A DNA stretch of 64,000 nucleotides. Source: Heyndrickxia coagulans 36D1. GTDB taxonomy: Bacteria > Bacillota > Bacilli > Bacillales > Bacillaceae_C. Shown in pieces: positions 38,977 through 47,828 of the stretch. Every line of letters begins with the position of its first letter. Position 1 is the first letter of the stretch. Under the pieces are notes generated by a model. The model was given only the letters and a program-made list of their open reading frames with translations. It did not search any database and was not told where the DNA came from. The stretch spans positions 1-64,000 of the forward strand of contig NC_016023.1 in assembly GCF_000169195.2 (NCBI RefSeq), written 5' to 3'. The position numbers and the translations under genes are program-made.

Positions 38977-41015
38977 TCTATGTTCACCAGCCCTGTGCTT
39001 TGTACCTCAACGTTTGCTTCCAGTTCATTATAGGAAAGAACCGGCACCTGAGGAAAGAACCGTTCAATCATTTGCCGCAAATACATGCGGATGGCAGGCG
39101 AACAAAGGATGACCGCGGAACTGCCGGTAAGCGATACCCTCTCAACCTGCTGTGCAACGGATTCCACAATTTTTTGCGACACGGACGGGTCCAGGGAAAG
39201 ATAATTGCCATGTTCCGTACGCTGGATGCCATCCGCAATCAATTTCTCTACTTTCCCCGAAACGGTGATGACTTTTAATTGCCCGTCTTGCGCATATTGC
39301 GCCGTAATTTGCCGCGCGAGACTTTGGCGGGCGTATTCCGTCAGCAAATCGGTATCTGTTGTTAATTTACCATAGTCGGCTAACGTTTCAAAGATAATCG
39401 GCAGTTTTCGGATGGAAACATTTTCTTTCAAAAGATTCGCCAGCACTTTTTGGATCTCGCCGACGGACAACGGGTTCGGTGTTACCTCTTCCACAAGCAC
39501 CGGGTACGACTCTTTCAAATGGTCAATCAACGCTTTTGTTTCCTGCCTTCCAAGCAGCATATACGCGTTTTGCCGGATCGTTTCCGTAATATGGGTCGAG
39601 ACAACCGTCGGGGGGTCCACGACCGTATAGCCCATCATTTCCGCCTGTTCTTTTTGTTCTTCCGTCACCCATTTTGCCGGCATTCCGAAAGCCGGCTCGA
39701 CCGTCTCAATACCTTCAACGGAGCCGTCATCTTCGCCGGGCGCCATCGCTAAATAATGGTCGAGAAGAAGCTCGCCTTTGGCAAGTTCATTCCCGTTAAT
39801 TTTCAACCGGTACTCATTCGGCTCAAGCTGGATATTATCGCGGATCCGGACAACCGGAATGACAATGCCGAGTTCGATGGCGAGCTGCCTGCGGATCATG
39901 ACAATCCTGTCAAGCAAATCGCCCCCCTGGTTGGCATCCACAAGCGGGATCAGGCCGTAGCCGAATTCGAATTCGATCGGGTCAATATCGAGCAGGCTCA
40001 TGACGCTTTCCGGGCTTTTCAATTCCTCAGGCTGGAGTTCTTCCGCTTTCTCCGCGCTTTCCTGTTCCGTCTTTTTCGGGACTTGCTGGAGCCGGAAACC
40101 GCCGATGAACAGAGCCGCTGCCACCGTCATGGTTAAAAAATCATTAATCGGTGTAAACAAGCCGAGCAGAAAGATCGTGCCTCCCGCGACATACAGCATT
40201 TTTGGGTAGGACAGCATCTGCGCCATTACGTCCTGGCCAAGATTGCCGTCTGATGCCGCCCTCGTGACCACGATCCCGGTTGCTGTCGAAATGAGCAGAG
40301 CCGGCACCTGGCTGACAATGCCGTCGCCAACGGTCATCAGCGAAAACTGGCTCGCGGCATCACTAATGGAGAGGCCGAGCTGGGTCATGCCGATAATGAT
40401 CCCGAAAATAAGATTAATGAGAACGATAATGATGCTGGCAATCGCATCGCCTTTGACAAATTTGCTGGCACCGTCCATTGCGCCGTAAAAGTCTGCTTCC
40501 CGGCTGACTTTTTCCCGGCGGGCGCGCGCCTCCTGATCGGATATCATACCGGCATTCAAGTCCGCATCAATGCTCATTTGCTTGCCCGGCATCGCATCGA
40601 GCGTGAACCGGGCCGCCACTTCAGCCACCCGTTCAGCGCCTTTTGTAATTACAATAAATTGGATAATAATCAAAATCGTAAAGACGACAAGCCCGACGAC
40701 GATGTTGCCGCCGACAACGAACGATCCGAACGTCTCAATGACCCCGCCGGCATTGCCGGTGGAAAGGATCGAGCGGGTGGTTGAGATATTCAGCCCGAGC
40801 CGGAATAAGGTTAAAATGAGCAGCAATGACGGAAAGACGGAAAACTGAAGCGGCTCTTTCATATTCATTGAGATTAAAAGTACCATCAATGCAAGAGAAA
40901 TATTACATATAATTAAAAAGCTCAATGCCCATGTCGGAAAAGGGATAATCAGCATGGTGACGATTAAAATGACACCTGCGATCACGGGAATATCTCTCAA
41001 ATCTCTTGCACTCAT
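38973..41015 (-). CDS. flhA: flagellar export gate protein FlhA
   Basis: Large subunit of the flagellar type III export gate. Eight membrane helices occupy residues 1-310, with the cytoplasmic loop signature TKGAERVAEVAARFTLDAMPGKQM between helices 4 and 5. The C-terminal cytoplasmic domain (about 340-680) forms the nonameric ring. The ATG at 41015 follows GTTAGGAG. 680 residues is normal. Confidence 0.97.
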   Translation of the reverse strand: MSARDLRDIPVIAGVILIVTMLIIPFPTWALSFLIICNISLALMVLLISMNMKEPLQFSVFPSLLLILTLFRLGLNISTTRSILSTGNAGGVIETFGSFVVGGNIVVGLVVFTILIIIQFIVITKGAERVAEVAARFTLDAMPGKQMSIDADLNAGMISDQEARARREKVSREADFYGAMDGASKFVKGDAIASIIIVLINLIFGIIIGMTQLGLSISDAASQFSLMTVGDGIVSQVPALLISTATGIVVTRAASDGNLGQDVMAQMLSYPKMLYVAGGTIFLLGLFTPINDFLTMTVAAALFIGGFRLQQVPKKTEQESAEKAEELQPEELKSPESVMSLLDIDPIEFEFGYGLIPLVDANQGGDLLDRIVMIRRQLAIELGIVIPVVRIRDNIQLEPNEYRLKINGNELAKGELLLDHYLAMAPGEDDGSVEGIETVEPAFGMPAKWVTEEQKEQAEMMGYTVVDPPTVVSTHITETIRQNAYMLLGRQETKALIDHLKESYPVLVEEVTPNPLSVGEIQKVLANLLKENVSIRKLPIIFETLADYGKLTTDTDLLTEYARQSLARQITAQYAQDGQLKVITVSGKVEKLIADGIQRTEHGNYLSLDPSVSQKIVESVAQQVERVSLTGSSAVILCSPAIRMYLRQMIERFFPQVPVLSYNELEANVEVQSTGLVNIE

Positions 41016-41046
41016 ACGGTTTCTCTCCTAACTTGCATGAAAAAGC

Positions 41047-42129
41047 TTAAATTATATGCTTGATTTTGTATACGTACGCCAAAATTTCCGCTACTGCTTT
41101 AAAAAACTGTTCCGGAATGCGTCCGCCAACTTCCACCTGCTCATAAAGCGCCCTTGCCAGCGGCCGGTTTTCCAGCATGACAATGTCATGCTCTTTTGCG
41201 ATCGATTTGATTTTTTGGGCAAGGAAGTCCGCTCCTTTTGCCACAACGATGGGCGCATCGCTCTTTGTTTCATCGTAGCGGAGGCAGACGGCAAAATGCG
41301 TTGGGTTCGTAATGACGACATCGGCGTTCGGCACTTCCTGCATCATTCTCCGCATCGCCATTTCGCGTTGCTTTTGCCTGATTTTTGATTTAATCAGCGG
41401 GTCGCCTTCCATATTTTTAAATTCTTCCTTGATTTCCTGCTTGGACATCCGGATATTTTTTTCAAAATCGAAACGCTGGTACAAGTAATCAAGAACGGCG
41501 AGCACAAACAGGGCAACAGAAGCGCTGATGCCGGTTATGGCGGCGAGATGCCCGACTGCAGCCAGCGTATCGCCCGCGCTTTTAAACGGCAGGCCTGAAA
41601 TATCCTGGATATTGGCCCAAATGACGTAAAAAGCAACAACGCCGACCACCGCCATTTTTAAAACGGATTTTAACAATTCCACAAGCGCCCGGATCGAAAA
41701 AATCCGTTTTAATCCGGCGACGGGATTGATTTTGTTTATATTCGGTTTCAGCCCTTCACCGGTAAAAAGGAGGCCGGTTTGGGCCACATTTCCTACCACG
41801 CCGGCCAAAAGGGCAACGGCCATAACCGGCAAAAGCATCGAAGCCAGCTGTTTCATGACGCCGGTCATCAATTTGCCAACGCTTTGCTCCGTGACATCCT
41901 GCAGCATATATTTTGAAAAAGCCTGGCGAAAGAGTGCCATCATCGGGCTTCCGATCGAGGAGGCCCCGAAATACAAGAACAGAAACACCGCAAGAAGCAT
42001 GACAGCCGTTACGATATCCTGGCTTTTGGCTGTCTGCCCCTTTTTGCGGGCATCACGCCGCTTTTTCGGCGTTGCCTTTTCTGTTTTCTCCCCTGCGAAA
42101 AACTGCAAATCGAGTGAGAGGTGCTTCAA
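41047..42129 (-). CDS. flhB: flagellar export switch protein FlhB
   Basis: Substrate-specificity switch of flagellar export. Four membrane helices are followed by a cytoplasmic domain with the self-cleavage motif NPTH in VVITNPTHFAVCLRYDE. The basic linker KSKIRQKQREMAMRRMMQEVP is conserved. The TTG at 42129 is chosen because GGGGGG precedes it and relatives start just before VDLQFFAGEKTEKATPKK-like sequence. The TTG overlaps the fliR stop codon. 360 residues. Confidence 0.95.
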   Translation of the reverse strand: MKHLSLDLQFFAGEKTEKATPKKRRDARKKGQTAKSQDIVTAVMLLAVFLFLYFGASSIGSPMMALFRQAFSKYMLQDVTEQSVGKLMTGVMKQLASMLLPVMAVALLAGVVGNVAQTGLLFTGEGLKPNINKINPVAGLKRIFSIRALVELLKSVLKMAVVGVVAFYVIWANIQDISGLPFKSAGDTLAAVGHLAAITGISASVALFVLAVLDYLYQRFDFEKNIRMSKQEIKEEFKNMEGDPLIKSKIRQKQREMAMRRMMQEVPNADVVITNPTHFAVCLRYDETKSDAPIVVAKGADFLAQKIKSIAKEHDIVMLENRPLARALYEQVEVGGRIPEQFFKAVAEILAYVYKIKHII

Positions 42130-42905
42130 ACGGATCCCCCCAACAGTGCCATACAATTCCGCATCGCAACAAACATCCATTCAAACAAATGTTCAACCGC
42201 GATATAAATCGTGCCCATTGCCACCGCCAGCGCGATCAAACTAACGGCAATTTTGACCGGAAAGCCGACCACAAAAATATTAAGTTGCGGTACGGTCCGG
42301 GCGATGATGCCAAGCGCAATGTCCGTTAAAAACAGGACGGCGACAACAGGTGCCGACATTTGAAAAGCGACGAGAAAGACACGGGCCAAAAGGGTTGCCA
42401 AATATTTTGCGAGATTGAAAGACCCGAGATGGACCCATGCCTGATCGAGCGGGATAAACGAATAGCTGTAATAAATCCCGTCCAAAAGCAAGTGGTGCCC
42501 GTTCAGGGAAAGCAATAAAAGCAGCGCAAAAGTGTACAAATATTCCCCGGTAAGTGGCGTTTGCGCCCCTGATTGCGGATCAATCACATTGGCCATGGAA
42601 AACCCTGCCTGAAAATCGATAAACGTACCGGCCAATTGCACGGCCGACAAAATGAAATAGGCTACAAAGCCAAGCAGCAGGCCGACAAGTGCTTCTTTAA
42701 TCATCAGCATAAAATAGGCGCCATCCATGGTGAACGGTTTGGCATGGATCGTGTATGTCACAAGGACGGACAAAAAGAAGCCAAGGCCGATCCGGAACCG
42801 GGCCGGTACGCTCCTGTGGGAAAATAACGGCATCATGATAAAAAAAGTGGTGACCCTAATGAAAACGAGTAAAAATATGCTGAATGACGGAATCAGTTCA
42901 TCCAT
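42126..42905 (-). CDS. fliR: flagellar export protein FliR
   Basis: Membrane component of the export gate core. The 259 residues form about six hydrophobic helices, with RVTTFFIMMPLFSHRSVPARFRIGLGFFLSV and FQAGFSMANVIDPQSGAQTPLTGEYLY typical of the family. The ATG at 42905 has only a weak site (TAGGTT) and starts three bases after the fliQ stop, so translation may depend on fliQ. Confidence 0.96.
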   Translation of the reverse strand: MDELIPSFSIFLLVFIRVTTFFIMMPLFSHRSVPARFRIGLGFFLSVLVTYTIHAKPFTMDGAYFMLMIKEALVGLLLGFVAYFILSAVQLAGTFIDFQAGFSMANVIDPQSGAQTPLTGEYLYTFALLLLLSLNGHHLLLDGIYYSYSFIPLDQAWVHLGSFNLAKYLATLLARVFLVAFQMSAPVVAVLFLTDIALGIIARTVPQLNIFVVGFPVKIAVSLIALAVAMGTIYIAVEHLFEWMFVAMRNCMALLGGSV

Positions 42906-42908
42906 ATG

Positions 42909-43178
42909 TTAACCTATATATTGTGTTAAATTGGATAAAATTTCTTTTGTGTATGTAAGCATGTGGCTTAGCATCCACGGGCCAAGCAGTACAAGGCCGA
43001 GCAGCACCGCAACAATTTTCGGGACAAATGCCAGCGTCTGTTCCTGGATTTGCGTTGCAGCCTGGAAGATACTGACAATCATACCGACGACAAGCGCAAT
43101 CAATAAAAGCGGACCGCAGACCATAAAGGTCACCATGATGCCTTTTTCGGCCAGTGAAATGACCATTTCCTCACTCAA
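42909..43178 (-). CDS. fliQ: flagellar export protein FliQ
   Basis: Two-helix gate component. The 89 residues contain MVISLAEKGIMVTFMVCGPLL and AATQIQEQTLAFVPKIVAVLL. The TTG at 43178 (MSEEMVISLAEK) has AAGAAGGTGA at good spacing and matches relatives. A GTG three codons upstream lies inside that site. Confidence 0.95.
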   Translation of the reverse strand: MSEEMVISLAEKGIMVTFMVCGPLLLIALVVGMIVSIFQAATQIQEQTLAFVPKIVAVLLGLVLLGPWMLSHMLTYTKEILSNLTQYIG

Positions 43179-43192
43179 TCCATTCACCTTCT

Positions 43193-43858
43193 TTAAAAAC
43201 TTTCAAGCAGCGACTTCACAACAAGATACCATCCGTCCACGAGCACAAACAGTAAGATTTTAAAAGGCAGCGAGATCATCACAGGCGGCAGCATCATCAT
43301 TCCCATCGACATCAGGACACTTGCCACGACCATATCGATGACAAGAAAAGGAATGAAAATCATGAAGCCCATTTGAAAAGCCGTCTTTAATTCGCTGATT
43401 GTAAATGCCGGAACAAGGGTTGTCATTGGAATATCCTGCACCGACTTAGGCTGCTTTTTATGGGCATAATCCAAAAACAGCTGCAAGTCTTTCTGCCGGG
43501 TCTCTTTCGCCATAAATTCCTTAAACGGCTTCTGGGCTTTGTCATAAGCCTCTTCCAGCGTCAGTTTATCATGGAACAACGGCGTGAGCGCCTGTTTATT
43601 TACCTGTTGAAACGTCGGAGCCATGATAAAAAACGTCAGAAACAGCGCAAGGCCTACGATCACCTGATTCGGTGGGGCTGTCTGCGTGCCGAGCGAAGTC
43701 CGGACAAAAGACAGGACAATGACAATCCGCGTAAAAGAAGTCAATAGGATTAAAATGCTCGGTGCCAATGAAAGAACGGTCATAAGCAAAAGGATTTTGA
43801 CCGAAAGGGAAACGGTATCGCCGGATGTGCTGCTTAATGTATTCAACAACTCATTCAT
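43193..43858 (-). CDS. fliP: flagellar export protein FliP
   Basis: Core pore subunit of the export gate. TSFTRIVIVLSFVRTSLGTQTAPPNQVIVGLALFLTFF is the family signature region, with FMIFIPFLVIDMVVASVLMSMGMMMLPPV near the C-terminus. At 221 residues the protein is of Bacillus length and begins directly with a short N-terminus. It overlaps fliO. Confidence 0.96.
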   Translation of the reverse strand: MNELLNTLSSTSGDTVSLSVKILLLMTVLSLAPSILILLTSFTRIVIVLSFVRTSLGTQTAPPNQVIVGLALFLTFFIMAPTFQQVNKQALTPLFHDKLTLEEAYDKAQKPFKEFMAKETRQKDLQLFLDYAHKKQPKSVQDIPMTTLVPAFTISELKTAFQMGFMIFIPFLVIDMVVASVLMSMGMMMLPPVMISLPFKILLFVLVDGWYLVVKSLLESF

Positions 43859-44534
43859 CGTTCTGTTTCTCCTTCTCCCTTTGTTCCAGTTCTTTCATCG
43901 CCTGCGCCCGCTCCTCCCTGATCGCGCTAATTTGCGACTTCAGCAAATGCCCGAACGGGGTTGCTTCTGTTTTTGCCCCAGTTTCCCTGTTTTTCACCGC
44001 TTTTATGAGCCTTGTCGCAATATCGCGCGGTTCCAGTTGCTGCTCGAGCTTTTGATTGTACTGGTCAACGAACTGCCTGACCTCTTCCTCGTCATCAATT
44101 TCTTTGACAAGCTGCACATCGTCCCCGACACCTAAAATAAGAATCCTGTCGCCCGCTTTTACAATTTGCAGCGACTTATTTCCGCCCAAAGGCGTGCCGC
44201 CGAAATTCTGTATCATTTTACTGCTTTGATAGGCACGGCTTCTTTTGTTGACAAATTTTAAAACAAAGTATAGTAAACAAATCACGAAAATAAGTGCGAG
44301 GATCATCCGCGCAATATCCCCGAAGGTTACCGCCGGATTTGCCGTTTCCGATTGTGTAGCCTGGCTTTCGGATTTTCCGTCCGTTTGTTTTTGACACTGT
44401 TTCGGATGGTCGATACATTCTTTCACATTTCCGTTAAAAGAAGCCGCGAGGGCATTGCCGGGTGCCGAAAACCCGTACAGCAGGCACAGCAGAATCCCAA
44501 ACAGCAAAAGCCCCTTCGTCACTTGGCTTTGCAA
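43851..44534 (-). CDS. fliO: flagellar biosynthesis protein FliO/FliZ
   Basis: Assembly factor for the FliP ring. The 227 residues have an N-terminal signal-like helix (GLLLFGILLCLLYGFSAPGNALA), a short periplasm-facing Cys-containing segment, a membrane helix (IARMILALIFVICLLYFVLKFV) and a cytoplasmic domain with SLQIVKAGDRILILGVGDDVQLVKEI. The TTG start at 44534 is about 11 bases after AGGAAGGTG. B. subtilis calls it fliZ. Confidence 0.92.
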   Translation of the reverse strand: MQSQVTKGLLLFGILLCLLYGFSAPGNALAASFNGNVKECIDHPKQCQKQTDGKSESQATQSETANPAVTFGDIARMILALIFVICLLYFVLKFVNKRSRAYQSSKMIQNFGGTPLGGNKSLQIVKAGDRILILGVGDDVQLVKEIDDEEEVRQFVDQYNQKLEQQLEPRDIATRLIKAVKNRETGAKTEATPFGHLLKSQISAIREERAQAMKELEQREKEKQNDE

Positions 44535-44558
44535 ATCATTGTCACCTTCCTGGCATCG

Positions 44559-44921
44559 TCAGCCGAGCGTTTTTTGGATGGCCTCAATTACACGGTCAGC
44601 TTGGAACGGTTTGACGATAAAGTCTTTTGCACCGGCCTGGATGGCATCAATGACCATCGCCTGCTGGCCCATTGCCGAACACATGATGACTTTTGCATCC
44701 GGGTCGATTTTTTTAATTTCCTTCAGCGCGCTGATCCCGTCCACTTCCGGCATTGTAATATCCATTGTCACAAGATCCGGCCGGTGTTCCTTATATTTTT
44801 CGATTGCTTGTGCGCCGTCTCCCGCTTCAGCGACAACGTCATATCCGTTTTTTGTCAGAATGTCTTTAATCATCATGCGCATAAACGCAGCGTCATCTAC
44901 AATCAAAATTTTCTTTGCCAT
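44559..44921 (-). CDS. cheY: chemotaxis response regulator CheY
   Basis: Single receiver domain that binds the motor switch. Acidic pocket D9/D10, phosphorylated D54 in LVTMDITMPEVDG, S82 and K104 in FIVKPF are all present. 120 residues, behind GGGGGAAG. It is the only receiver domain in the fla/che operon, because CheB has lost its own. Confidence 0.97.
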   Translation of the reverse strand: MAKKILIVDDAAFMRMMIKDILTKNGYDVVAEAGDGAQAIEKYKEHRPDLVTMDITMPEVDGISALKEIKKIDPDAKVIMCSAMGQQAMVIDAIQAGAKDFIVKPFQADRVIEAIQKTLG

Positions 44922-44936
44922 TTGGATCTTCCCCCA

Positions 44937-46055
44937 TTATCTCAGTTTTTTCAGCCGGTCTTTCTGGCTCACGATATCTGTCACACGCACACCGAAGTTC
45001 TCATCAATCACCACCACTTCCCCAATGGCAATTAACTGATGGTTGATGAGAATATCCACGGGTTCTCCGGCGAGCTTGTCCAGTTCCACAATGGAGCCGG
45101 CGCCCATCTCAAGAATTTCCCTTACTGTTTTCGATGTCCTGCCCAGTTCAACAGTCACTTCAAGCGGGATATCAAGGAGCATGTCCAGATTTTTCGTTTC
45201 AACGCGCGGCGCTGTTTCTTCAAAACTCGTAAAAACAGCTGGCTGCACATTTTGGTACATCTCCTGTTTTGCTGCATTTTGAGCAGGCTCAGCCGGTTTT
45301 TCCGCAGCATGGCCGCGCATATTTTGATCCGGCTGCTTTTCCTCTGCTTTTTTTTCAGCTTCGGCGGGTTGTTCAGGATGAATGAGATCGCGCGCCAGTT
45401 TTTTCGCAAACGAAAGCGGCAACAGCTGCATGATCTGCGAATCGATTAATGACCCGATCATAATCCGGAACGAGACTTTCACAAGCAAATCCTGGTCCGG
45501 AAGCTTGTCCGTGCCTTCGCCTTCCAAAATATTTAAAAGTGAAACGGCCGGCGGGGAAATATCGATTCTTTTATTAAAAACCGTAGACATCGAGGTAGCG
45601 GCAGAACCCATCATCTGATTCATCGCTTCCTGTACCGCGCTCAAATGGATCTCATCCAGTTCGCTGCTCGGATTTTCGCCGGTTCCGCCCAGCATCAAGT
45701 CGGCAATAATGGCGGCATCGGATTGTTTAATGACGAGCACATTCACGCCGGAAAAGCCCTCCGTGTATTTCACCTGAATGGCCACGTAAGGATGCGGAAA
45801 TTCATCCGCCAGTTTGTCGTGCCGGACAATGCTGACCTCAGGCGTTGTAATTTCAACTTTTTGTGAAAGCAGGGTGGACAATGCCGTCGCAGAGCTCCCG
45901 AACGAAATGTTACCAATTTCCCCAAGCGCATCCCTTTCCATGGAATCGAGATAATCTTCCACACGGAGGGAATCTTTGGCGCTTGCGTCTTCCAGATTTG
46001 CAGTGCCGTTAAGAAGGGCATCAATTTCTTCTTGCGACAGCATATCATCGCTCAT
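44937..46055 (-). CDS. fliY: flagellar switch phosphatase FliY
   Basis: Switch protein fusing a CheY-P phosphatase and a FliN domain. The N-terminus MSDDMLSQEEIDALLNG resembles the CheY-binding peptide. Two phosphatase motifs follow, D-E-N in RDALGEIGNISFG and S-E-N in SAVQEAMNQMMGSAA. A Glu/Gln-rich linker (about 210-270) leads to the C-terminal SpoA/FliN domain (DIPLEVTVELGRTSKTVREIL). 372 residues, overlapping fliM. Confidence 0.96.
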   Translation of the reverse strand: MSDDMLSQEEIDALLNGTANLEDASAKDSLRVEDYLDSMERDALGEIGNISFGSSATALSTLLSQKVEITTPEVSIVRHDKLADEFPHPYVAIQVKYTEGFSGVNVLVIKQSDAAIIADLMLGGTGENPSSELDEIHLSAVQEAMNQMMGSAATSMSTVFNKRIDISPPAVSLLNILEGEGTDKLPDQDLLVKVSFRIMIGSLIDSQIMQLLPLSFAKKLARDLIHPEQPAEAEKKAEEKQPDQNMRGHAAEKPAEPAQNAAKQEMYQNVQPAVFTSFEETAPRVETKNLDMLLDIPLEVTVELGRTSKTVREILEMGAGSIVELDKLAGEPVDILINHQLIAIGEVVVIDENFGVRVTDIVSQKDRLKKLR

Positions 46056-47046
46056 ACTGTTCTTCTTCCCCTTCCTCTATGATATCAAGGATTTGGACAG
46101 CCATTTTAGTGCCTTGCTTGCCCGGCTGCCCAATGAATTTCGGAATTTTATCCACCTTGACAACCAACGGCTCTTCAATGGTTTGGTTCAGCCGTATACA
46201 GTCGCCAATTTCCAGATTCAGAAAATCTTCAATTTTTATTGTTGCCGTCCCCAGTTCGGCGGTGAGCGGCACTTTTGCCTCCTTAATGCCTTCTTCGAGC
46301 AGGCGGATATTATTCGGGTCCGGTTCCTTTCCGGCGTGCTGCATCCAATAATGCCCGGACAATTTCGGCATCATCGGGTCAAGCACCACTTGCGGCAGGC
46401 ATAAATTGATCATGCCGCTTGTATCGCCGATGGTCGTGTTGAGAGAAATGACGACCACGGTTTCATTCGGAGAAATCATCTGCAGAAACTGCGGATTGAC
46501 TTCCAGTTCAGTCAGAAAGGGATTGATTTCGATGATCTCGCTCCACGCTTCCTTTAACTGGTCGATGGTCTGGTCAAAAATTCTCGTCATGATTTTCTTT
46601 TCAATCTCAGTGAGTTTGTCAATTTTATTGATGCTTTCCCCGTACCCTCCCAACACACGATCCATCATCGTATAGGCAATGTTCGGGTTAATTTCCATAA
46701 TAATATTCCCGTCAAGCGGGGGAACTTCATAAACCGTCAAAAGCGTCATTTTCGGTATCGAACGGATAAATTCCTCATACGGAATCTGGTCAGCCGATGC
46801 AACGGAAATCTGCACGTAAGTCCGGAGCTGGGCAGATAAAAAGGTTGTCAGAATCCTTGAGAAGTTTTCATGAATTCTTGTCAGGCTTCTGATCTGGTCT
46901 TTTGAAAACCGGAGTGCCCGCTTGAAATCATATACTTTGACTTTCCGGGTTTCCTCTTTTTTTATTTCCTCCGCGTTCATTTCCCCCGTTGACAGGGCGG
47001 ATAGCAGCGCATCAATTTCAGACTGCGATAAAATATCTTCCGGCAA
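46045..47046 (-). CDS. fliM: flagellar motor switch protein FliM
   Basis: Binds CheY-P and sets rotation direction. The N-terminal CheY-binding peptide is ILSQSEIDALLSAL, the CheC-like middle domain contains YDFKRALRFSKDQIRSLTRIHENF and NPNIAYTMMDRVLGG, and the C-terminal SpoA domain ends near residue 320. The TTG at 47046 has AAGGGGGGTGG six bases upstream and gives the family-length 333 residues. An in-frame ATG 25 codons upstream is not supported. Confidence 0.95.
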   Translation of the reverse strand: MPEDILSQSEIDALLSALSTGEMNAEEIKKEETRKVKVYDFKRALRFSKDQIRSLTRIHENFSRILTTFLSAQLRTYVQISVASADQIPYEEFIRSIPKMTLLTVYEVPPLDGNIIMEINPNIAYTMMDRVLGGYGESINKIDKLTEIEKKIMTRIFDQTIDQLKEAWSEIIEINPFLTELEVNPQFLQMISPNETVVVISLNTTIGDTSGMINLCLPQVVLDPMMPKLSGHYWMQHAGKEPDPNNIRLLEEGIKEAKVPLTAELGTATIKIEDFLNLEIGDCIRLNQTIEEPLVVKVDKIPKFIGQPGKQGTKMAVQILDIIEEGEEEQYER

Positions 47047-47154
47047 GTTTACCCACCCCCCTTGTTTACATACAGGCACAGGGGCCGGACTGCCTGCTGC
47101 GGCACTGCCTGTTTGCTGCACTCTGCCTTTATTGCTTCAACAGGCGGCATACTT

Positions 47155-47577
47155 TTATTGGATAACAAAGGAAGTAATATATACATTTACAACTTCGCCG
47201 TCCTGCATCATTTTATTTAACCGGTTTTTTATGTCTGTTTTGAACTTTTGTTTCCCCTTTTCAGCTTGCAAATCCTGCATGTTCATATTTGACAGCTCGT
47301 CAATCATAATGTCTTTGATTTGAAAATCTCTTTTTGTCAGTTCATCTTTTGCTTTTTTATTGTTTCCTTCAATTTTGATGGCAATCTGGACGATGTGGTT
47401 GTCTTTCAGATTGGTTGTCATCGTGTCAATGTCCACGGAAGAATCGACAACTTCATCAATGTTTGGCCCTTTTGCCTTTGTTGCCTCGTTCGATTTATAG
47501 ATGACGATGATGGTGATGATGCCGGCCAGTAAAATGACGGAAATCATCACAAGCATGATCCGCACCATTTTATTCAT
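47155..47577 (-). CDS. fliL: flagellar basal body-associated protein FliL
   Basis: Single-pass membrane protein around the motor, affecting stator function. One N-terminal helix (IMLVMISVILLAGIITIIVIY) is followed by an extracytoplasmic domain. The 140 residues end EVVNVYITSFVIQ, typical of FliL. Its ATG overlaps the swrD stop (ATGA). The 108-base gap to fliM holds GC-rich repeats of CAGGCAGT but no gene. Confidence 0.95.
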   Translation of the reverse strand: MNKMVRIMLVMISVILLAGIITIIVIYKSNEATKAKGPNIDEVVDSSVDIDTMTTNLKDNHIVQIAIKIEGNNKKAKDELTKRDFQIKDIMIDELSNMNMQDLQAEKGKQKFKTDIKNRLNKMMQDGEVVNVYITSFVIQ

Positions 47578-47789
47578 TCCGGCCCCTCCTCCCCGGTATT
47601 TCTTCCAAGCAAAGAAACAGACCGGAAAAAGGCGGTCACTTTTTGCTCGATTTCTTTGCTCGACTCCCTAACAATATAAGCGTGTCCGTTTGTCAGGATG
47701 ATTCTTGTATCCGGCATGCTTTCCACCGTTTCAATATGAATGGCGTTAATCCAGAATGCCCTGCCGTTTAATTTTGTCACTTCAATCAC
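47574..47789 (-). CDS. swrD: FlbD-family protein SwrD
   Basis: Small protein that raises flagellar motor power in B. subtilis swarming. The 71 residues begin MIEVTKLNGRAFWINAIHIETVES and contain RIILTNGHAYIVRES, the FlbD core. The GTG start at 47789 has no adjacent ribosome site. A purine-rich run lies upstream but is separated by a strong hairpin. Confidence 0.93.
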   Translation of the reverse strand: MIEVTKLNGRAFWINAIHIETVESMPDTRIILTNGHAYIVRESSKEIEQKVTAFFRSVSLLGRNTGEEGPE

Positions 47790-47796
47790 ATTATGC

Positions 47797-47820
47797 GGGC
47801 CGGGGCTAGAGCCCTGGCCC
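47797..47820 (-). promoter_or_regulatory. hairpin between ribosome site and swrD start
   Basis: On the minus strand GGGCCAGGGCT pairs with AGCCCCGGCCC (one mismatch) with almost no loop. GGGGGAAGG lies immediately upstream and GCATAAT then GTG immediately downstream. No T-run follows, so it is not a terminator. Confidence 0.6.
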
Positions 47821-47828
47821 CCTTCCCC

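Noticed and set aside
47047-47154. N-terminal extension of FliM in the fliL-fliM gap
   Set aside because: The extra 25 codons are low-complexity and unlike the family, and a better start (TTG 47046 with AAGGGGGGTGG) exists.
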